Below, in pieces: positions 26,459 to 34,898 of a stretch of DNA of 64,000 bases. A program made the position numbers and the translations under genes. The notes below the pieces were generated by a model. That model was not told the DNA's origin and did no database searches. It was given only the letters and a program-made list of their open reading frames with translations. Numbering within the stretch: the stretch's first letter is position 1; each line of letters begins with the position of its first letter. The DNA is from Luteolibacter sp. Y139 (GTDB lineage: Bacteria; Verrucomicrobiota; Verrucomicrobiia; Verrucomicrobiales; Akkermansiaceae), in assembly GCF_038066715.1 (NCBI RefSeq), contig NZ_JBBUKT010000002.1, positions 558,001-622,000 of the forward strand. Reading direction: 5' to 3'.

Positions 26459-28486
26459 GTGAGTCGCCTATTTACCCACCTTCTTTTCGGTGCCGTCGCG
26501 GCGACCGCTTGCCCGGCGCAGGACCTCGCTGCCATTTCCGATCCCGGACAGGCCGGCGGTTCAGCGAGTGACGCTTCCATCTTCACGCGCCGTGATGCGC
26601 GGGCGATCACCCTGTCGATCCCGGCGCCGCGCGGGATGATTCTGGACCGCAATGGTCAGCCCTTCGCGCAGAGCCGCGTGGCTTGGCAGCTCGGGCTCCA
26701 GTACCAGCAATTTGAAAAGGCGGACCGCGAATTCGTCGTCGAGTGGGGGCGGGCCCGCATCGAGAAGGCGAAGCTGCTGGTTCCCGGCGTCAGCGAGCCG
26801 ACCGATGAGGAACTTTGGAATCACTACCGCGAGCGCCGCTGGCTGCCGCTGCTGATTTCGACGCACCTCAACAAGGCCCAGAAGGAAAAGATCGAGTCCA
26901 ATCTCGGCTCCGGCCTGATCCTGCATCCGGTTTACCAGCGCTACTATCCGCACGGATCGATGGCGGCGCATATCATCGGCTACACCGGCAGCGTCGGAAA
27001 ATTGCCGACCGGCCCGATCAATTTCAACGAGCCCCTGTGGGAGGAGAGCGAAGGCCGTTCCGGCCTTGAGTATCTCTACAACAAGGAACTCAGCGGCCAG
27101 TCCGGCATGAAGAAGCTGCTCTACGATGAGCACGGCCGGAAGTTCCCCGAGGAACAGCCGAAGCGCCCGCGTCCTGGTGGCAACGTGATCACGACGCTGA
27201 ACCTCGAATGGCAAAAGCATGCCGAGGACGTGCTGAAAGAGCATGCCCGCCGCGGTGCCTTCGTGTTGATCGACGTGAACACCGGCGAGGTGCTGGTGAT
27301 GGCCTCGCGCCCGTCCTTCGATCTAAACGAGTGGATTCCCGGCATGTCCGAGAAGCGGCTGAAGGAGCTGCAGGACGATGCCGCCACGCCGCTCTACGGT
27401 CGTGCGTTCCAGTCCGCTTATCCTCCCGGCTCCTGCTTCAAGCCGATCGTCGCGATGACGGCACTCGATTCCGGGGAAGTCGATGCGGACACCGCCATCG
27501 ATTGTCCGGGATCGATCACCATTGGCGATCACACCTTCCACAACCACAACAAGAGGGACGCCGGCGCGATCAACGTGATCCAGGCGCTCGCCACCTCGAA
27601 CAACATCTGGTTCGGCAAGGTGGGCATGCGGCTGGGTGCGAACACCTTCCTCAATACCGCCCGCCGTTTCGGCTTCGGCGACAAGACCGGTCTGGACTTG
27701 GTCGGAGAGAATCCCGGCAATATTCCGACGAACGAGTGGATGCTGGCGGTGGAAAAACGCCGCTTCAAGGACGGCGACGCTTTCAACATGTCGATCGGCC
27801 AGGGCCCGGTGCTGGTGACCCCGCTGCAGGTGGCTCAGTCCATGGCAGGCATTGCCAACGGCGGCGTGCTGCCCAAGCTCCACTTGGTCAATCAGGTTCA
27901 GGATGCCTACGGTCGCGTCATCAAGCAGGCGATGCCAGAGCGCCGCAACTGGCTCGGGATCGACGAAAAGGCGATCAAGACCACCCGCGAAGGAATGCGC
28001 GAGGTCGTCGATGGCGGCACCGGCCAAGCTGCCGGCCTGAGTTTCACCGAACTCTGCGGCAAGACCGGCACCGCCCAGTGGAAGATCAACGATCACACCA
28101 ACCTCGCGTGGTTTGCCGGCTTCATGCCCTACGATGAGCCGCGTTTCGCCTTCGCCGCCGTTTATGAAGGCCGGCCAGGTGAGAATCCCAGCGGCGGTAA
28201 GAATGCGGCTCCGATCGTGAAATCGTTCTTCGAGCCTCTGAAGGATGAGTTCAAGGAGATCATCGCCCCGGCACCGAAGGCTTTGGAAGTGATCGACGAG
28301 TCCGTGGCTGCGCCGAAGGCCCAGCCGGTCACCGAAGACGAGGCGGAAGGCGTGGTGAAAACTCCTGAAGGCAAGATTCTCGACACCAAGCCCAAGCCGA
28401 GCGGCAACGAAGCGGACGTAGCGCCGATTCCGCGGGCACTGGAAGTTGATCCGTCGGAGATCGAGGAACCCGAGGACGGACAATGA
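26459..28486 (+). CDS. mrdA: Penicillin-binding protein 2 (peptidoglycan transpeptidase)
   Basis: 675 residues from a GTG at 26459, the start that leaves a normal N-terminus (MSRLFTHLLFGAVAATACPAQ); a longer reading to 26276 overlaps the lipoprotein gene. The N-terminal dimerisation region includes PRGMILDRNGQPFAQSR. The transpeptidase domain has Ser325-x-x-Lys328 (PGSCFKP), Ser380-Asn-Asn (ATSNNIW) and Lys535-Thr-Gly (GKTGTAQW). It crosslinks peptidoglycan for cell elongation and is the target of beta-lactams such as mecillinam. The acidic, Pro-rich C-terminal tail (about 600-675) is extra. No rodA or mreBCD is in the window. The N-terminal hydrophobic stretch is short and could be a cleaved signal or a lipidated Cys rather than a classic anchor. 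Confidence 0.93.
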   Translation: MSRLFTHLLFGAVAATACPAQDLAAISDPGQAGGSASDASIFTRRDARAITLSIPAPRGMILDRNGQPFAQSRVAWQLGLQYQQFEKADREFVVEWGRARIEKAKLLVPGVSEPTDEELWNHYRERRWLPLLISTHLNKAQKEKIESNLGSGLILHPVYQRYYPHGSMAAHIIGYTGSVGKLPTGPINFNEPLWEESEGRSGLEYLYNKELSGQSGMKKLLYDEHGRKFPEEQPKRPRPGGNVITTLNLEWQKHAEDVLKEHARRGAFVLIDVNTGEVLVMASRPSFDLNEWIPGMSEKRLKELQDDAATPLYGRAFQSAYPPGSCFKPIVAMTALDSGEVDADTAIDCPGSITIGDHTFHNHNKRDAGAINVIQALATSNNIWFGKVGMRLGANTFLNTARRFGFGDKTGLDLVGENPGNIPTNEWMLAVEKRRFKDGDAFNMSIGQGPVLVTPLQVAQSMAGIANGGVLPKLHLVNQVQDAYGRVIKQAMPERRNWLGIDEKAIKTTREGMREVVDGGTGQAAGLSFTELCGKTGTAQWKINDHTNLAWFAGFMPYDEPRFAFAAVYEGRPGENPSGGKNAAPIVKSFFEPLKDEFKEIIAPAPKALEVIDESVAAPKAQPVTEDEAEGVVKTPEGKILDTKPKPSGNEADVAPIPRALEVDPSEIEEPEDGQ

Positions 28487-28518
28487 TCTCCTGACGTCGG
28501 ACACCGAGAACCACGGGA

Positions 28519-29016
28519 ATGTCGACGTCTCGCAAGGAGTCCCGCCGGAAACGGCCTGGGTGTCTGGTGATTTCGATCCTCGGTGGGATCGCGGGTTTTG
28601 CGTTCCTGATGCTGGTCTTTCCGAATTGCGATGCCAACTCGAAGCAGGGGCGGATGGCGAGATCGCTATCGCGCGACCAGTTGGCCGGCCTGCATCGGGC
28701 GATGACGAAGCTATGGGACAAGATTCCCAAGGAGGAGCGGGAGTCCGCACACATCCGTTTCGGCAGCGATCAGATCCCGGAGGAATTCGGCGGGCTGGAT
28801 GCCCATTTGGTGCGGATTCGGGATGGAAACTCCATCATCCGCTTGCAGGGCTGTATGGATCATTATCTGGACCTGGTCTTTTACGGAGTTGGCGAACCCA
28901 CGTCACGTGGGGATCATTCTCCCCGTATCGTCCTGATGTCGGGAGAACACGAGATTCAAACGGAAACCCTCTGGCGACCGGACCAGGAGGCACCGGTGCC
29001 CGAATCCGGAAAATAG
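28519..29016 (+). CDS. Small membrane-anchored protein of unknown function
   Basis: 165 residues. A basic start (MSTSRKESRRKRPG) precedes one membrane helix (about 14-34, CLVISILGGIAGFAFLMLVF) and then an extracytoplasmic domain with SLSRDQLAGLHRAMTKLWD and LQGCMDHYLDLVFYG. The orientation from the basic start is cytoplasm-in. I recognise no family. It begins 32 bases after mrdA and is followed by a clear terminator at 29108, so it is probably the last gene of the mrdA transcript. Confidence 0.75.
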   Translation: MSTSRKESRRKRPGCLVISILGGIAGFAFLMLVFPNCDANSKQGRMARSLSRDQLAGLHRAMTKLWDKIPKEERESAHIRFGSDQIPEEFGGLDAHLVRIRDGNSIIRLQGCMDHYLDLVFYGVGEPTSRGDHSPRIVLMSGEHEIQTETLWRPDQEAPVPESGK

Positions 29017-29107
29017 TCTTCGCAGCCGGATGCCGCCCGGGATCGCGTGTCAAAACTCCCTGTTTTCGGGACTGGACGCGGCCCGACTTTGGCGGCAGAT
29101 ACCCCAT

Positions 29108-29130
29108 GCCCCGCAAGCGCGGGGCTTTTT
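29108..29130 (+). terminator. Rho-independent terminator
   Basis: GCCCCGC-AAGC-GCGGGGC-TTTTT: a perfect 7-bp GC stem, 4-base loop and five T. It follows the small membrane protein gene by 91 bases but lies only 25 bases before the next start (29155), so it could also act as an attenuator for the downstream gene. Confidence 0.9.
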
Positions 29131-29154
29131 CACCTACCGACCCAAGTCACGATC

Positions 29155-29580
29155 ATGGACATTCAAATTGCCACACTTTGCGACTTCGCCGCTGACTACA
29201 ACGGCAAGCTCGTCATCTCCGGCACCTTCGACACTCTCGCCGCCCGCCAGCTCCCGGTCGTGCACCCGAGCTGCAGCCTCGCTCTCCGCTTCTGCTTCAC
29301 CCCGGAAGACTCCGGCCGCCACAAGCTCTCCATCAACATCATCAACGAAGATGGCGAGCCGCTCGATCCCCAGAACATGCCGATCGAGCCGGAATTCGAA
29401 GTGCAGCTTCCTGCTGGCGTTCCGTTCCTCACCCGCAACGTGATCCTCAACCTTCAGGGCCTCCAGTTCCCGAAGGGCGGCATCTACTCGATCGACCTCG
29501 GCTGCGACGGCGAACTGCTGATGCGCCTGCCGCTTCGCATCGTTCAGGTCCAGCAGCAACAGCCTGAGCCTGTCGCCTAA
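29155..29580 (+). CDS. DUF6941-like small soluble protein
   Basis: 141 residues from the ATG at 29155 (MDIQIATLCDFAADYNGKL), the start that fits the family opening; an in-frame start at 29047 would read through the terminator. The all-beta pattern ISGTFDTLAARQLPVVHP, then LRFCFTPEDSG and RNVILNLQGLQFPKGGIY, is what I recall for DUF6941 proteins, found across bacteria with no known role. The C-terminus is Gln-rich (VQVQQQQPEP). There is no signal or membrane segment. The next gene starts 3 bases after this stop, so they are translated together. Confidence 0.75.
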   Translation: MDIQIATLCDFAADYNGKLVISGTFDTLAARQLPVVHPSCSLALRFCFTPEDSGRHKLSINIINEDGEPLDPQNMPIEPEFEVQLPAGVPFLTRNVILNLQGLQFPKGGIYSIDLGCDGELLMRLPLRIVQVQQQQPEPVA

Positions 29581-29583
29581 GAC

Positions 29584-30381
29584 GTGTCGTTGACCCGTTA
29601 CTCCTGTGCCCTGGTGACCGGCGCTTCCGCCGGTCTCGGGGCCGAGTTTGCCCGCCAGCTCGCGCCGCGTTGCGAGACGCTGGTGATCATCGCCCGCCGT
29701 GCGGAGCGTTTGGTCGAGCTGGCTGGCGAATTGGAGAAGAGTCATCCCGGCCTGCGTGTCTTGCCGCTGGAGGCGGATCTCACCGATCCGAACGCGCGGT
29801 TGCAGGCTGTAGGCCATTTGCTTTCCAAGGGGCTCGTCCCCGACCTGCTGGTGAATAACGCCGGCATGGGTGACTACGGTGAGTTCGTCACCTCGGACTG
29901 GATGAAGATCGAGGCGATGCTGCGACTGAACGTCGAGGCGCTGACCCATCTCACCCACGCCTTGCTACCCTCGATGATCGAGCGGAGGAGCGGGGCGATT
30001 CTCAACGTCAGCTCGCTCGCGAGCTTGCTGCCGATTCCGGACTTCGCGGTCTATGCGGCGACCAAGGCGTATGTCAGCAGCTTTTCCGAAGCCTTGCGCA
30101 TCGAGGTGAAGGATCACGGCATCCGCGTGATGGCACTCTGTCCCGGGCCGGTGCATACCGAGTTCGGCGAGGTCGCCGGACGCTCGCCGGGAACCGACTT
30201 CGGAGCGCGGGAGTGGTTCTACGTGCCGCAGGAGCAGGTTGTCCGCGAGGCTTTGTGTGGTCTCGCTTGCGATCGTCCGCGCGTGTATCCCGGCTGGAAA
30301 GTCGCTGCCGCAGCAGTGGGCATTTCGCTGCTACCACTGGCGATCATCCGGATCGTGATGGCGACGCGGCCGCGGAAATAA
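29584..30381 (+). CDS. Short-chain dehydrogenase/reductase
   Basis: 265 residues from a GTG at 29584. Classical SDR features: TGASAGLGAEFARQL (cofactor loop) near residue 14, NNAGMGDYG near 92, catalytic Ser in LNVSSLASLLP near 142 and Tyr-x-x-x-Lys (YAATK) near 158. Arg residues after the second strand (ARRAERL) suggest NADP(H) preference. The C-terminus carries a hydrophobic span (VAAAAVGISLLPLAIIRIV), which would tether it to the membrane, as in the DltE/YqjQ-like ketoacyl reductase group. The substrate is unknown. It is coupled to the DUF6941-like gene. Confidence 0.93.
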   Translation: MSLTRYSCALVTGASAGLGAEFARQLAPRCETLVIIARRAERLVELAGELEKSHPGLRVLPLEADLTDPNARLQAVGHLLSKGLVPDLLVNNAGMGDYGEFVTSDWMKIEAMLRLNVEALTHLTHALLPSMIERRSGAILNVSSLASLLPIPDFAVYAATKAYVSSFSEALRIEVKDHGIRVMALCPGPVHTEFGEVAGRSPGTDFGAREWFYVPQEQVVREALCGLACDRPRVYPGWKVAAAAVGISLLPLAIIRIVMATRPRK

Positions 30382-30398
30382 CGACCGCGTAGCGGTCG
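30382..30398 (-). terminator. Probable terminator of the feo operon
   Basis: CGACCGC-GTA-GCGGTCG, a perfect 7-bp stem, sits between the convergent ends of the short-chain dehydrogenase (30381) and the Cys-rich gene (30411). On the minus strand it is followed by TTATTTCC, a weak T-tract, so it more likely ends the feo transcript. Confidence 0.5.
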
Positions 30399-30410
30399 AA
30401 GGAAGCACGC

Positions 30411-30539
30411 CTACTTCCCGCAGCCACAGTTGTGGCCGCAGTTCTTCTTTTTCTTCCCGCCGCCGGTTGCCTTGCGGACCAGGAAGAGCACCGCGAGCAC
30501 CACCGCGGCAAGTGCCGCCCATGTCTGCCAGTCGTTCAT
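30411..30539 (-). CDS. FeoB-associated Cys-rich membrane protein (42 residues)
   Basis: A 42-residue reading frame: MNDWQTW, a membrane helix (about 8-22, AALAAVVLAVLFLV), a Lys run (GGGKKKK) and a Cys/His-rich tail NCGHNCGCGK. This is the pattern of the small FeoB-associated Cys-rich proteins (Pfam PF12669). It starts one base after the feoB stop triplet region on the same strand, in the place where such genes usually lie. Three Cys and one His at the C-terminus could bind iron. Role proposed for the family: FeoB partner, FeoC-like; not proven. Confidence 0.85.
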   Translation of the reverse strand: MNDWQTWAALAAVVLAVLFLVRKATGGGKKKKNCGHNCGCGK

Positions 30540-30540
30540 C

Positions 30541-32421
30541 TCAGAAGAAAAGTAGGGCAATGTGGTAGGCGACGAAAGCCGCCACCCAGGCGAAGACGCT
30601 CATGAAGGCGAATTGTCCGGCGGCCCATTTCCACGAACCCGACTCGCGGGCGACGACCGCAGAAGTCGGCAGGCACTGCAGGGCGTAAATGAAGAAGACC
30701 AGCAACGAGACGACGGCGGGAATCGTGAACATCTTCCGCCCATCCGGCCAAGTCTCCTCGGACAAGCGCGTGCGCAAGCGTTTCCAAGTCTCTTCGTCGG
30801 TGTCCGCTTCTTCCACGTGGTAGAGCTGGGTCATCGTGGAGACGAATACCTCGCGCGCGGCGAAGGAGGTGAGAATGGCGGTGCCACCACGCCAGTCCAA
30901 GCCCAGCGGCCTGACCGCCGGCTCGGTGAGGTGACCGACACGGCCGATGACGCTGTGATCCAACTGCTCGGCTGGGTCATCACTCCCGGACTTCGGGTAG
31001 GTCTGAGCCGCCCAGAGGAGCACACTGATGGCGAAAATGACGGTGCCCGCCTTGTAGAGGAAGGACCAGGCGCGACCGGCGACGTGGCGGAAGATGTAGC
31101 TCCACTGCGGCCCGCGGTAGGGCGGCAGCTCCAGCATGAAGTGCTTCGGCATCTCCTCCGGACCGAGCTTGCCGCGGAGAATGCGCGCGACGATCAAGGC
31201 GGTCACGGTACCCAGGACATAAATCGCGAAGAACACCAGCGCCTGGGTTAGCTTGCTTTCCGAACTCAGGAGCAGCGGTACCAGCACCAGATAGACCGGC
31301 AAGCGCGCGGAACAGCTCATCCATGGTGCGACGAACATCGTGGTCAGCCGTTCCTTCGCCGAGTCGATCGTGCGGGTGGCCATGATCCCGGGAATCGCGC
31401 AGGCATACGAGCTGAACAGCGGCAGGAAGGCCTTTCCGCTCAAGCCGGCCTTGCCCATCAGTCCATCCATCAGGAAGGCGGCACGGGCCATGTAGCCGGA
31501 GCTTTCCAGCAAGCCGATGAAAAGGAACAGCAGCACGATCTGCGGCAGGAAGACCACCACACTGCCAACGCCACCGATGATCCCATCTACGATGAGGCTG
31601 CGTAGATCACCTTCCGCCATGGCGCCGGTGACATAATTGGCCAACCACTTTTGTCCGTCCTCGATCCAGCCCATCGGCAGCTCCGCGAAGGAGAAGATCG
31701 CCCAGAAGATCGCCAGCATGGTGAGGACGAATGCGATCCAGCCGAAGATCGGATCCAGCAGCCATTGGTCGAGCTTGTCGGAAAGTGTCGAGGTATGGCC
31801 ATCGGGCCGGCGGGCGGCCACTTCGCACATGCGCAGGACCAGCGCCCGGCGTCGCTCGCCGATCTCGCCTTCCGGACCGTGCGTCCACGGCGTATCCGCC
31901 ACCGGAGGGAAGGGGTGGCGCAGTGCCTGCTTGAGTTCCACGATGCCTTTGCCGGCATTCGCCTGTACCGGCACGACGGGCACGCCGAGTTCTTCGGAAA
32001 GCTTCTGGGGATCGAGCCGCAGGCCGGCCTTTTCGGCCATATCCACCATGTTCAGGGCGACGACGACCGGCACGCCGGTTTCGATCACCTGCAAGGTCAG
32101 CACGAGGTGACGCTCGAGATTCGAGGCGTCCACCACCGAGACCACCACGTCCGGCCTCGGCTCGCCCTCGATTTCGCCGAGCAGCACCTTGCGGGCGATC
32201 TGCTGGTCGACGCTATCACCATCGAAGTCATAGCAACCGGGAAGATCGACCAGCCGGAGCTTGTGGCCGTGTGGCGTGAAAAACTCTCCGCTTTTGCGCT
32301 CCACCGTGACGCCGGCATAGTTGCCGACCTGCTGGTTGGCCCCCGTCAGGGCATTGAAGAGCGTGGTTTTCCCGGCATTGGGGTTGCCGGCGAGGGCGAC
32401 GGTTTCGAGGGAACCGGACAT
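30541..32421 (-). CDS. feoB: Ferrous iron transport GTPase FeoB
   Basis: 626 residues. The N-terminal G domain has G1 GNPNAGKTT (12-20), G2 around NYAGVTVERKSG, G3 DLPGCYD and G4 NMVD. Then come the gate regions and about eight to nine membrane helices, including SGYMARAAFLMDGLMGK and SSYACAIPGIMATRTID. The conserved Cys-x-x-Pro of the gate is CAIP here, as in some FeoB subtypes. It is shorter than the E. coli protein (773 residues), mainly because the C-terminal part is compact. It imports Fe2+ across the inner membrane. Order: feoA, feoB, then the Cys-rich gene. No Fur box was identified in the upstream region. Confidence 0.96.
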   Translation of the reverse strand: MSGSLETVALAGNPNAGKTTLFNALTGANQQVGNYAGVTVERKSGEFFTPHGHKLRLVDLPGCYDFDGDSVDQQIARKVLLGEIEGEPRPDVVVSVVDASNLERHLVLTLQVIETGVPVVVALNMVDMAEKAGLRLDPQKLSEELGVPVVPVQANAGKGIVELKQALRHPFPPVADTPWTHGPEGEIGERRRALVLRMCEVAARRPDGHTSTLSDKLDQWLLDPIFGWIAFVLTMLAIFWAIFSFAELPMGWIEDGQKWLANYVTGAMAEGDLRSLIVDGIIGGVGSVVVFLPQIVLLFLFIGLLESSGYMARAAFLMDGLMGKAGLSGKAFLPLFSSYACAIPGIMATRTIDSAKERLTTMFVAPWMSCSARLPVYLVLVPLLLSSESKLTQALVFFAIYVLGTVTALIVARILRGKLGPEEMPKHFMLELPPYRGPQWSYIFRHVAGRAWSFLYKAGTVIFAISVLLWAAQTYPKSGSDDPAEQLDHSVIGRVGHLTEPAVRPLGLDWRGGTAILTSFAAREVFVSTMTQLYHVEEADTDEETWKRLRTRLSEETWPDGRKMFTIPAVVSLLVFFIYALQCLPTSAVVARESGSWKWAAGQFAFMSVFAWVAAFVAYHIALLFF

Positions 32422-32432
32422 TGGGAAATCAA

Positions 32433-32684
32433 TCAGGCGACGGCGACCATCACCTGGCTCGCCAACTCGCGGCTGAGGGCGAGACGGGTGCCGCAGACGG
32501 AGCAGATCAAATTGCGGCCATCGGCCAGCTTGCGAACCTGAAGGGTCTCGCAGAATCCAAGCTTGCGGAGCTGATCGCAGGCCGGGCCATTCAGGAACTT
32601 GATGCGGAAATCACAACCGACCTTCGCCTGGCTCAGGCTGAGCAAGCTGTCGGTTTCGAGTTCCTGGGCCGTCGCGTGCGCCAT
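32433..32684 (-). CDS. feoA: Ferrous iron transport accessory protein FeoA
   Basis: 83 residues from the ATG at 32684, which has AGGA upstream; an ATG at 32738 would add 18 residues with no good ribosome site. The body is the small SH3-like FeoA fold: LLSLSQAKVGCDFRIKFLNG, DQLRKLGFCETLQVRKL and the closing TRLALSRELASQVMV. FeoA normally binds FeoB and is needed for transport. It also has three Cys (VGCDF, PACDQ, ICSVCG) that could bind metal. feoB follows after 11 bases. Confidence 0.88.
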   Translation of the reverse strand: MAHATAQELETDSLLSLSQAKVGCDFRIKFLNGPACDQLRKLGFCETLQVRKLADGRNLICSVCGTRLALSRELASQVMVAVA

Positions 32685-32829
32685 CGCCGCGATGGTCCTG
32701 CAATTGAGATGAGTTTGCAACAAGATTTCCGGGGGCATTTGTCACGCCGGTCTCGGGCGACAGGGTAGCTCCGAAATCCCGCCGGATCGGGCTTCATTCT
32801 TCCGTCGCCCTCATCATCATGGGTGCGAA

Positions 32830-33318
32830 ATGCCCGTCCCGGTAGAAACAGAGGAGGAGAGCTCAACCATTCCCTTGGGGTTACGGTTGGCGATTCTCTT
32901 TGTCTGGATCGTGAACGTCGGACTTGTTTTCGTCCTTCTCGGTCTTTCGTTTCTCGTCATCGCGACCCTTATTCCTGCGGCTCTTAGCGCAGCTCCGTAT
33001 CCTCAGGGGGTAGTGGTCAGCATGGGCGCGGTGGTTGCCGAGATGATCGTGGTCGGAATGCTCTCGGGTGCCATCTGGCTCGCCATGCATCTGGAGAGTC
33101 GCCCGACCGGCTTGTCACCCCGGCACCCGGGACGCGGGATCGTTTTGCCGATGGTGGGCACTCCCATAGTCGGGGGGATCATCGCGGTCCCGTTTTGGGT
33201 TCCCTCCATCTTCATCCACGACGTTTCCCGGACGTTTCCGTGGCCTCTCGTCTGGGGTGCCGCTGGAATCGGCGCATTTTCCCTGTATCGCTATCTCGAC
33301 CGCATCTTGCCGAAATGA
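32830..33318 (+). CDS. Membrane array protein 1 (four-helix, unknown function)
   Basis: 162 residues from the ATG at 32830. A Glu-rich N-terminus (VETEEESS) precedes four predicted membrane helices: about 17-42, 52-80, 105-125 and 133-150. Between helices 2 and 3 is a hydrophilic loop (HLESRPTGLSPRHPGRG). Then come VLPMVG, FWVPSIFIHDVSRTFPWPL and the C-terminal LYRYLDRILPK. I recognise no named family. Its stop overlaps the start of the next copy by four bases (ATGA). Divergent from feoA with about 145 bases between them; no Fur-type site was seen there. Confidence 0.85.
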   Translation: MPVPVETEEESSTIPLGLRLAILFVWIVNVGLVFVLLGLSFLVIATLIPAALSAAPYPQGVVVSMGAVVAEMIVVGMLSGAIWLAMHLESRPTGLSPRHPGRGIVLPMVGTPIVGGIIAVPFWVPSIFIHDVSRTFPWPLVWGAAGIGAFSLYRYLDRILPK

Positions 33319-33830
33319 TGGAAGAGCCCGAATGGGAACAGGGAAGCACAGGAGCTCATCCGGTGACGGAAGAAGTGGCTGTGCCTCTTGGTCCTCGGCT
33401 TGCCATGCTCTTTTTGTGGGCTGTCACCGTGGTCCTCATTTTCGTCATTCTTAGTCTGACGCTCATTGTGATCCCGACCCTTGTCTCTTCGGCTCTCAGC
33501 GCAGATCCGTATCCCAAGCGGGTGTGGGGCAGTCTTGTCGCGGTGGTGACCGTGATGACCGCGGTTGGAATGCACTCGGGCACCACCTGGTTGTCCATGC
33601 AAATGGAGAGTCGCTGGACCGGGGCGCTGCCCCCGCACCCGGGACGTGGGATCGTTTTGCCGATGGTGGGCATTGTCGTGATTGCGGGGATCATCGCGGT
33701 CCTGTTTTGGGTTCCCTCCATCTTCATCCACGACGTTTCCCGAACGTTTCCATGGCCTCTCATCTGGAGCACCGTTGGAATCGGCGCATTTTTCCTGTAT
33801 CGCTATCTGGACCACATCTTGCCGAAATGA
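33315..33830 (+). CDS. Membrane array protein 2 (four-helix, unknown function)
   Basis: 171 residues from the ATG at 33315 (a second ATG follows at 33318). It is the closest copy to protein 1: the segment from HPGRGIVLPMVG to the end is nearly identical, including WVPSIFIHDVSRTFPWPL, with LDHILPK at the tail. The N-terminus MMEEPEWEQGS is shared with copy 3 but not with copy 1, so the array looks like a mosaic of duplications. Four membrane helices are predicted. Start and stop overlap both neighbours, giving strict translational coupling. Confidence 0.85.
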   Translation: MMEEPEWEQGSTGAHPVTEEVAVPLGPRLAMLFLWAVTVVLIFVILSLTLIVIPTLVSSALSADPYPKRVWGSLVAVVTVMTAVGMHSGTTWLSMQMESRWTGALPPHPGRGIVLPMVGIVVIAGIIAVLFWVPSIFIHDVSRTFPWPLIWSTVGIGAFFLYRYLDHILPK

Positions 33831-34363
33831 TGGAAGAGCCCGAATGGGAACGCGAGGAAGTGACTGGTCCGCCGGTGATCAGCCAGCTTGCGTTGCCGTT
33901 CGGCCTGCGGGTGACGATTTTGTTTGTCCGTGCGGTGATCGCTTTGATCGTGCTTCCGACCTTGTTCTCAGGCGTGCTCGCGGTCTGGGGAATTGTTGAT
34001 ATGTCCTACCTCTGGCAGCGTCCTTTTGATGCGATCGCCAATCGTGTGATTGTTTGGGTTTCCTTCGTGGGACTGGTCACGATGCTGTGTTCGGCCACCT
34101 GGCTTCACGGCCATCTGGGCGGGCAGACCCAGTCGGCGGATAGGATCGGAGTCGCGAGGAGTCAGGATCACGTGGTGCGCCAGATCTTCTTCCCGGCGCT
34201 GGCCTTCACCGCGATTTACAGCTTTCTGGCAGTCCTGATGTGGGTGCCGTCCTTGGTGGCCAGTGGTATCGGGAAGACCTATCCTTGGCCACTGTTCTGG
34301 GGATCGGTTGGCGGCGGCTCGGTCCTTCTGTATCGCTATCTCGATCGCATCTTGCCGAAGTGA
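33827..34363 (+). CDS. Membrane array protein 3 (four-helix, unknown function)
   Basis: 178 residues from the ATG at 33827, the longest copy. The N-terminus MMEEPEWERE matches copy 2, but the core has diverged (VLPTLFSGVLAVWG, ATWLHGHLGGQTQSAD). The loop before helix 3 is longer and carries Asp/Arg/His (RIGVARSQDHVVRQ). The C-terminal half keeps the array pattern: LMWVPSLVASGIGKTYPWPLFWGSVGGGSV and LYRYLDRILPK. Unlike copy 2 it lost the HPGRGIV motif. It ends overlapping the next ATG by one base (TGATG). Confidence 0.85.
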   Translation: MMEEPEWEREEVTGPPVISQLALPFGLRVTILFVRAVIALIVLPTLFSGVLAVWGIVDMSYLWQRPFDAIANRVIVWVSFVGLVTMLCSATWLHGHLGGQTQSADRIGVARSQDHVVRQIFFPALAFTAIYSFLAVLMWVPSLVASGIGKTYPWPLFWGSVGGGSVLLYRYLDRILPK

Positions 34364-34884
34364 TGGACGTGCCTGAATCGGAACGCGAGAAGACCACCAC
34401 TCGTCCAGTGGTCGAAGAACCACTCCCGCCGTTCGGGTTGCTGGCGGCGATCCTGTTTGTCCGGTTGATCGCCGCACTGACGTTCTTCATAACGGCGGGA
34501 GCAGTCTTGACCGCGCTGGTTCAAGTGATGGTCGGCCCGTTTGCGGAAGACCCCTTTCCGGACGCCCTTGTCGCGAGCCTGCTTTCCGTCGCGGTGTCAG
34601 TGGTGCTGGCCGTGATGCAGGGAGGCGCGGTGTGGTTGGATTCGGTTCTGAGCAAACGGCCCTTTTCTTGGGCGGGAGAGCAGGGCGGGCATCCTGCGAG
34701 ACTGTTGTTCCTGCCCATCATTGGCTGCGTGGCAGGCTATGGCTCGGTGGCGGTACTTGCCTGGCTACCCTCGATTGGGAAAAGCAACGTTGCCGAGACA
34801 TGGCTATGGCCGCTGGCGTGGGGAAGCATTGGCGCGGGAGCACTGTTCCTTTATCGTTATCTCGACCGGAGCCTGCCGCGCTGA
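34363..34884 (+). CDS. Membrane array protein 4 (four-helix, unknown function)
   Basis: 173 residues from the ATG at 34363. The N-terminus is MDVPESEREKTTTRP, then the shared PPFGLLAAILFVR entry. Four membrane helices. The middle loop reads SKRPFSWAGEQGGHPARLLFLP, so the G-HPxR motif seen in copies 1, 2 and 5 is back. The end is LYRYLDRSLPR. It is followed by only 14 bases before copy 5, with a GAGGAT ribosome site. No catalytic motif or metal-binding set is apparent. Confidence 0.85.
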   Translation: MDVPESEREKTTTRPVVEEPLPPFGLLAAILFVRLIAALTFFITAGAVLTALVQVMVGPFAEDPFPDALVASLLSVAVSVVLAVMQGGAVWLDSVLSKRPFSWAGEQGGHPARLLFLPIIGCVAGYGSVAVLAWLPSIGKSNVAETWLWPLAWGSIGAGALFLYRYLDRSLPR

Positions 34885-34898
34885 GGATATTTCAATCT

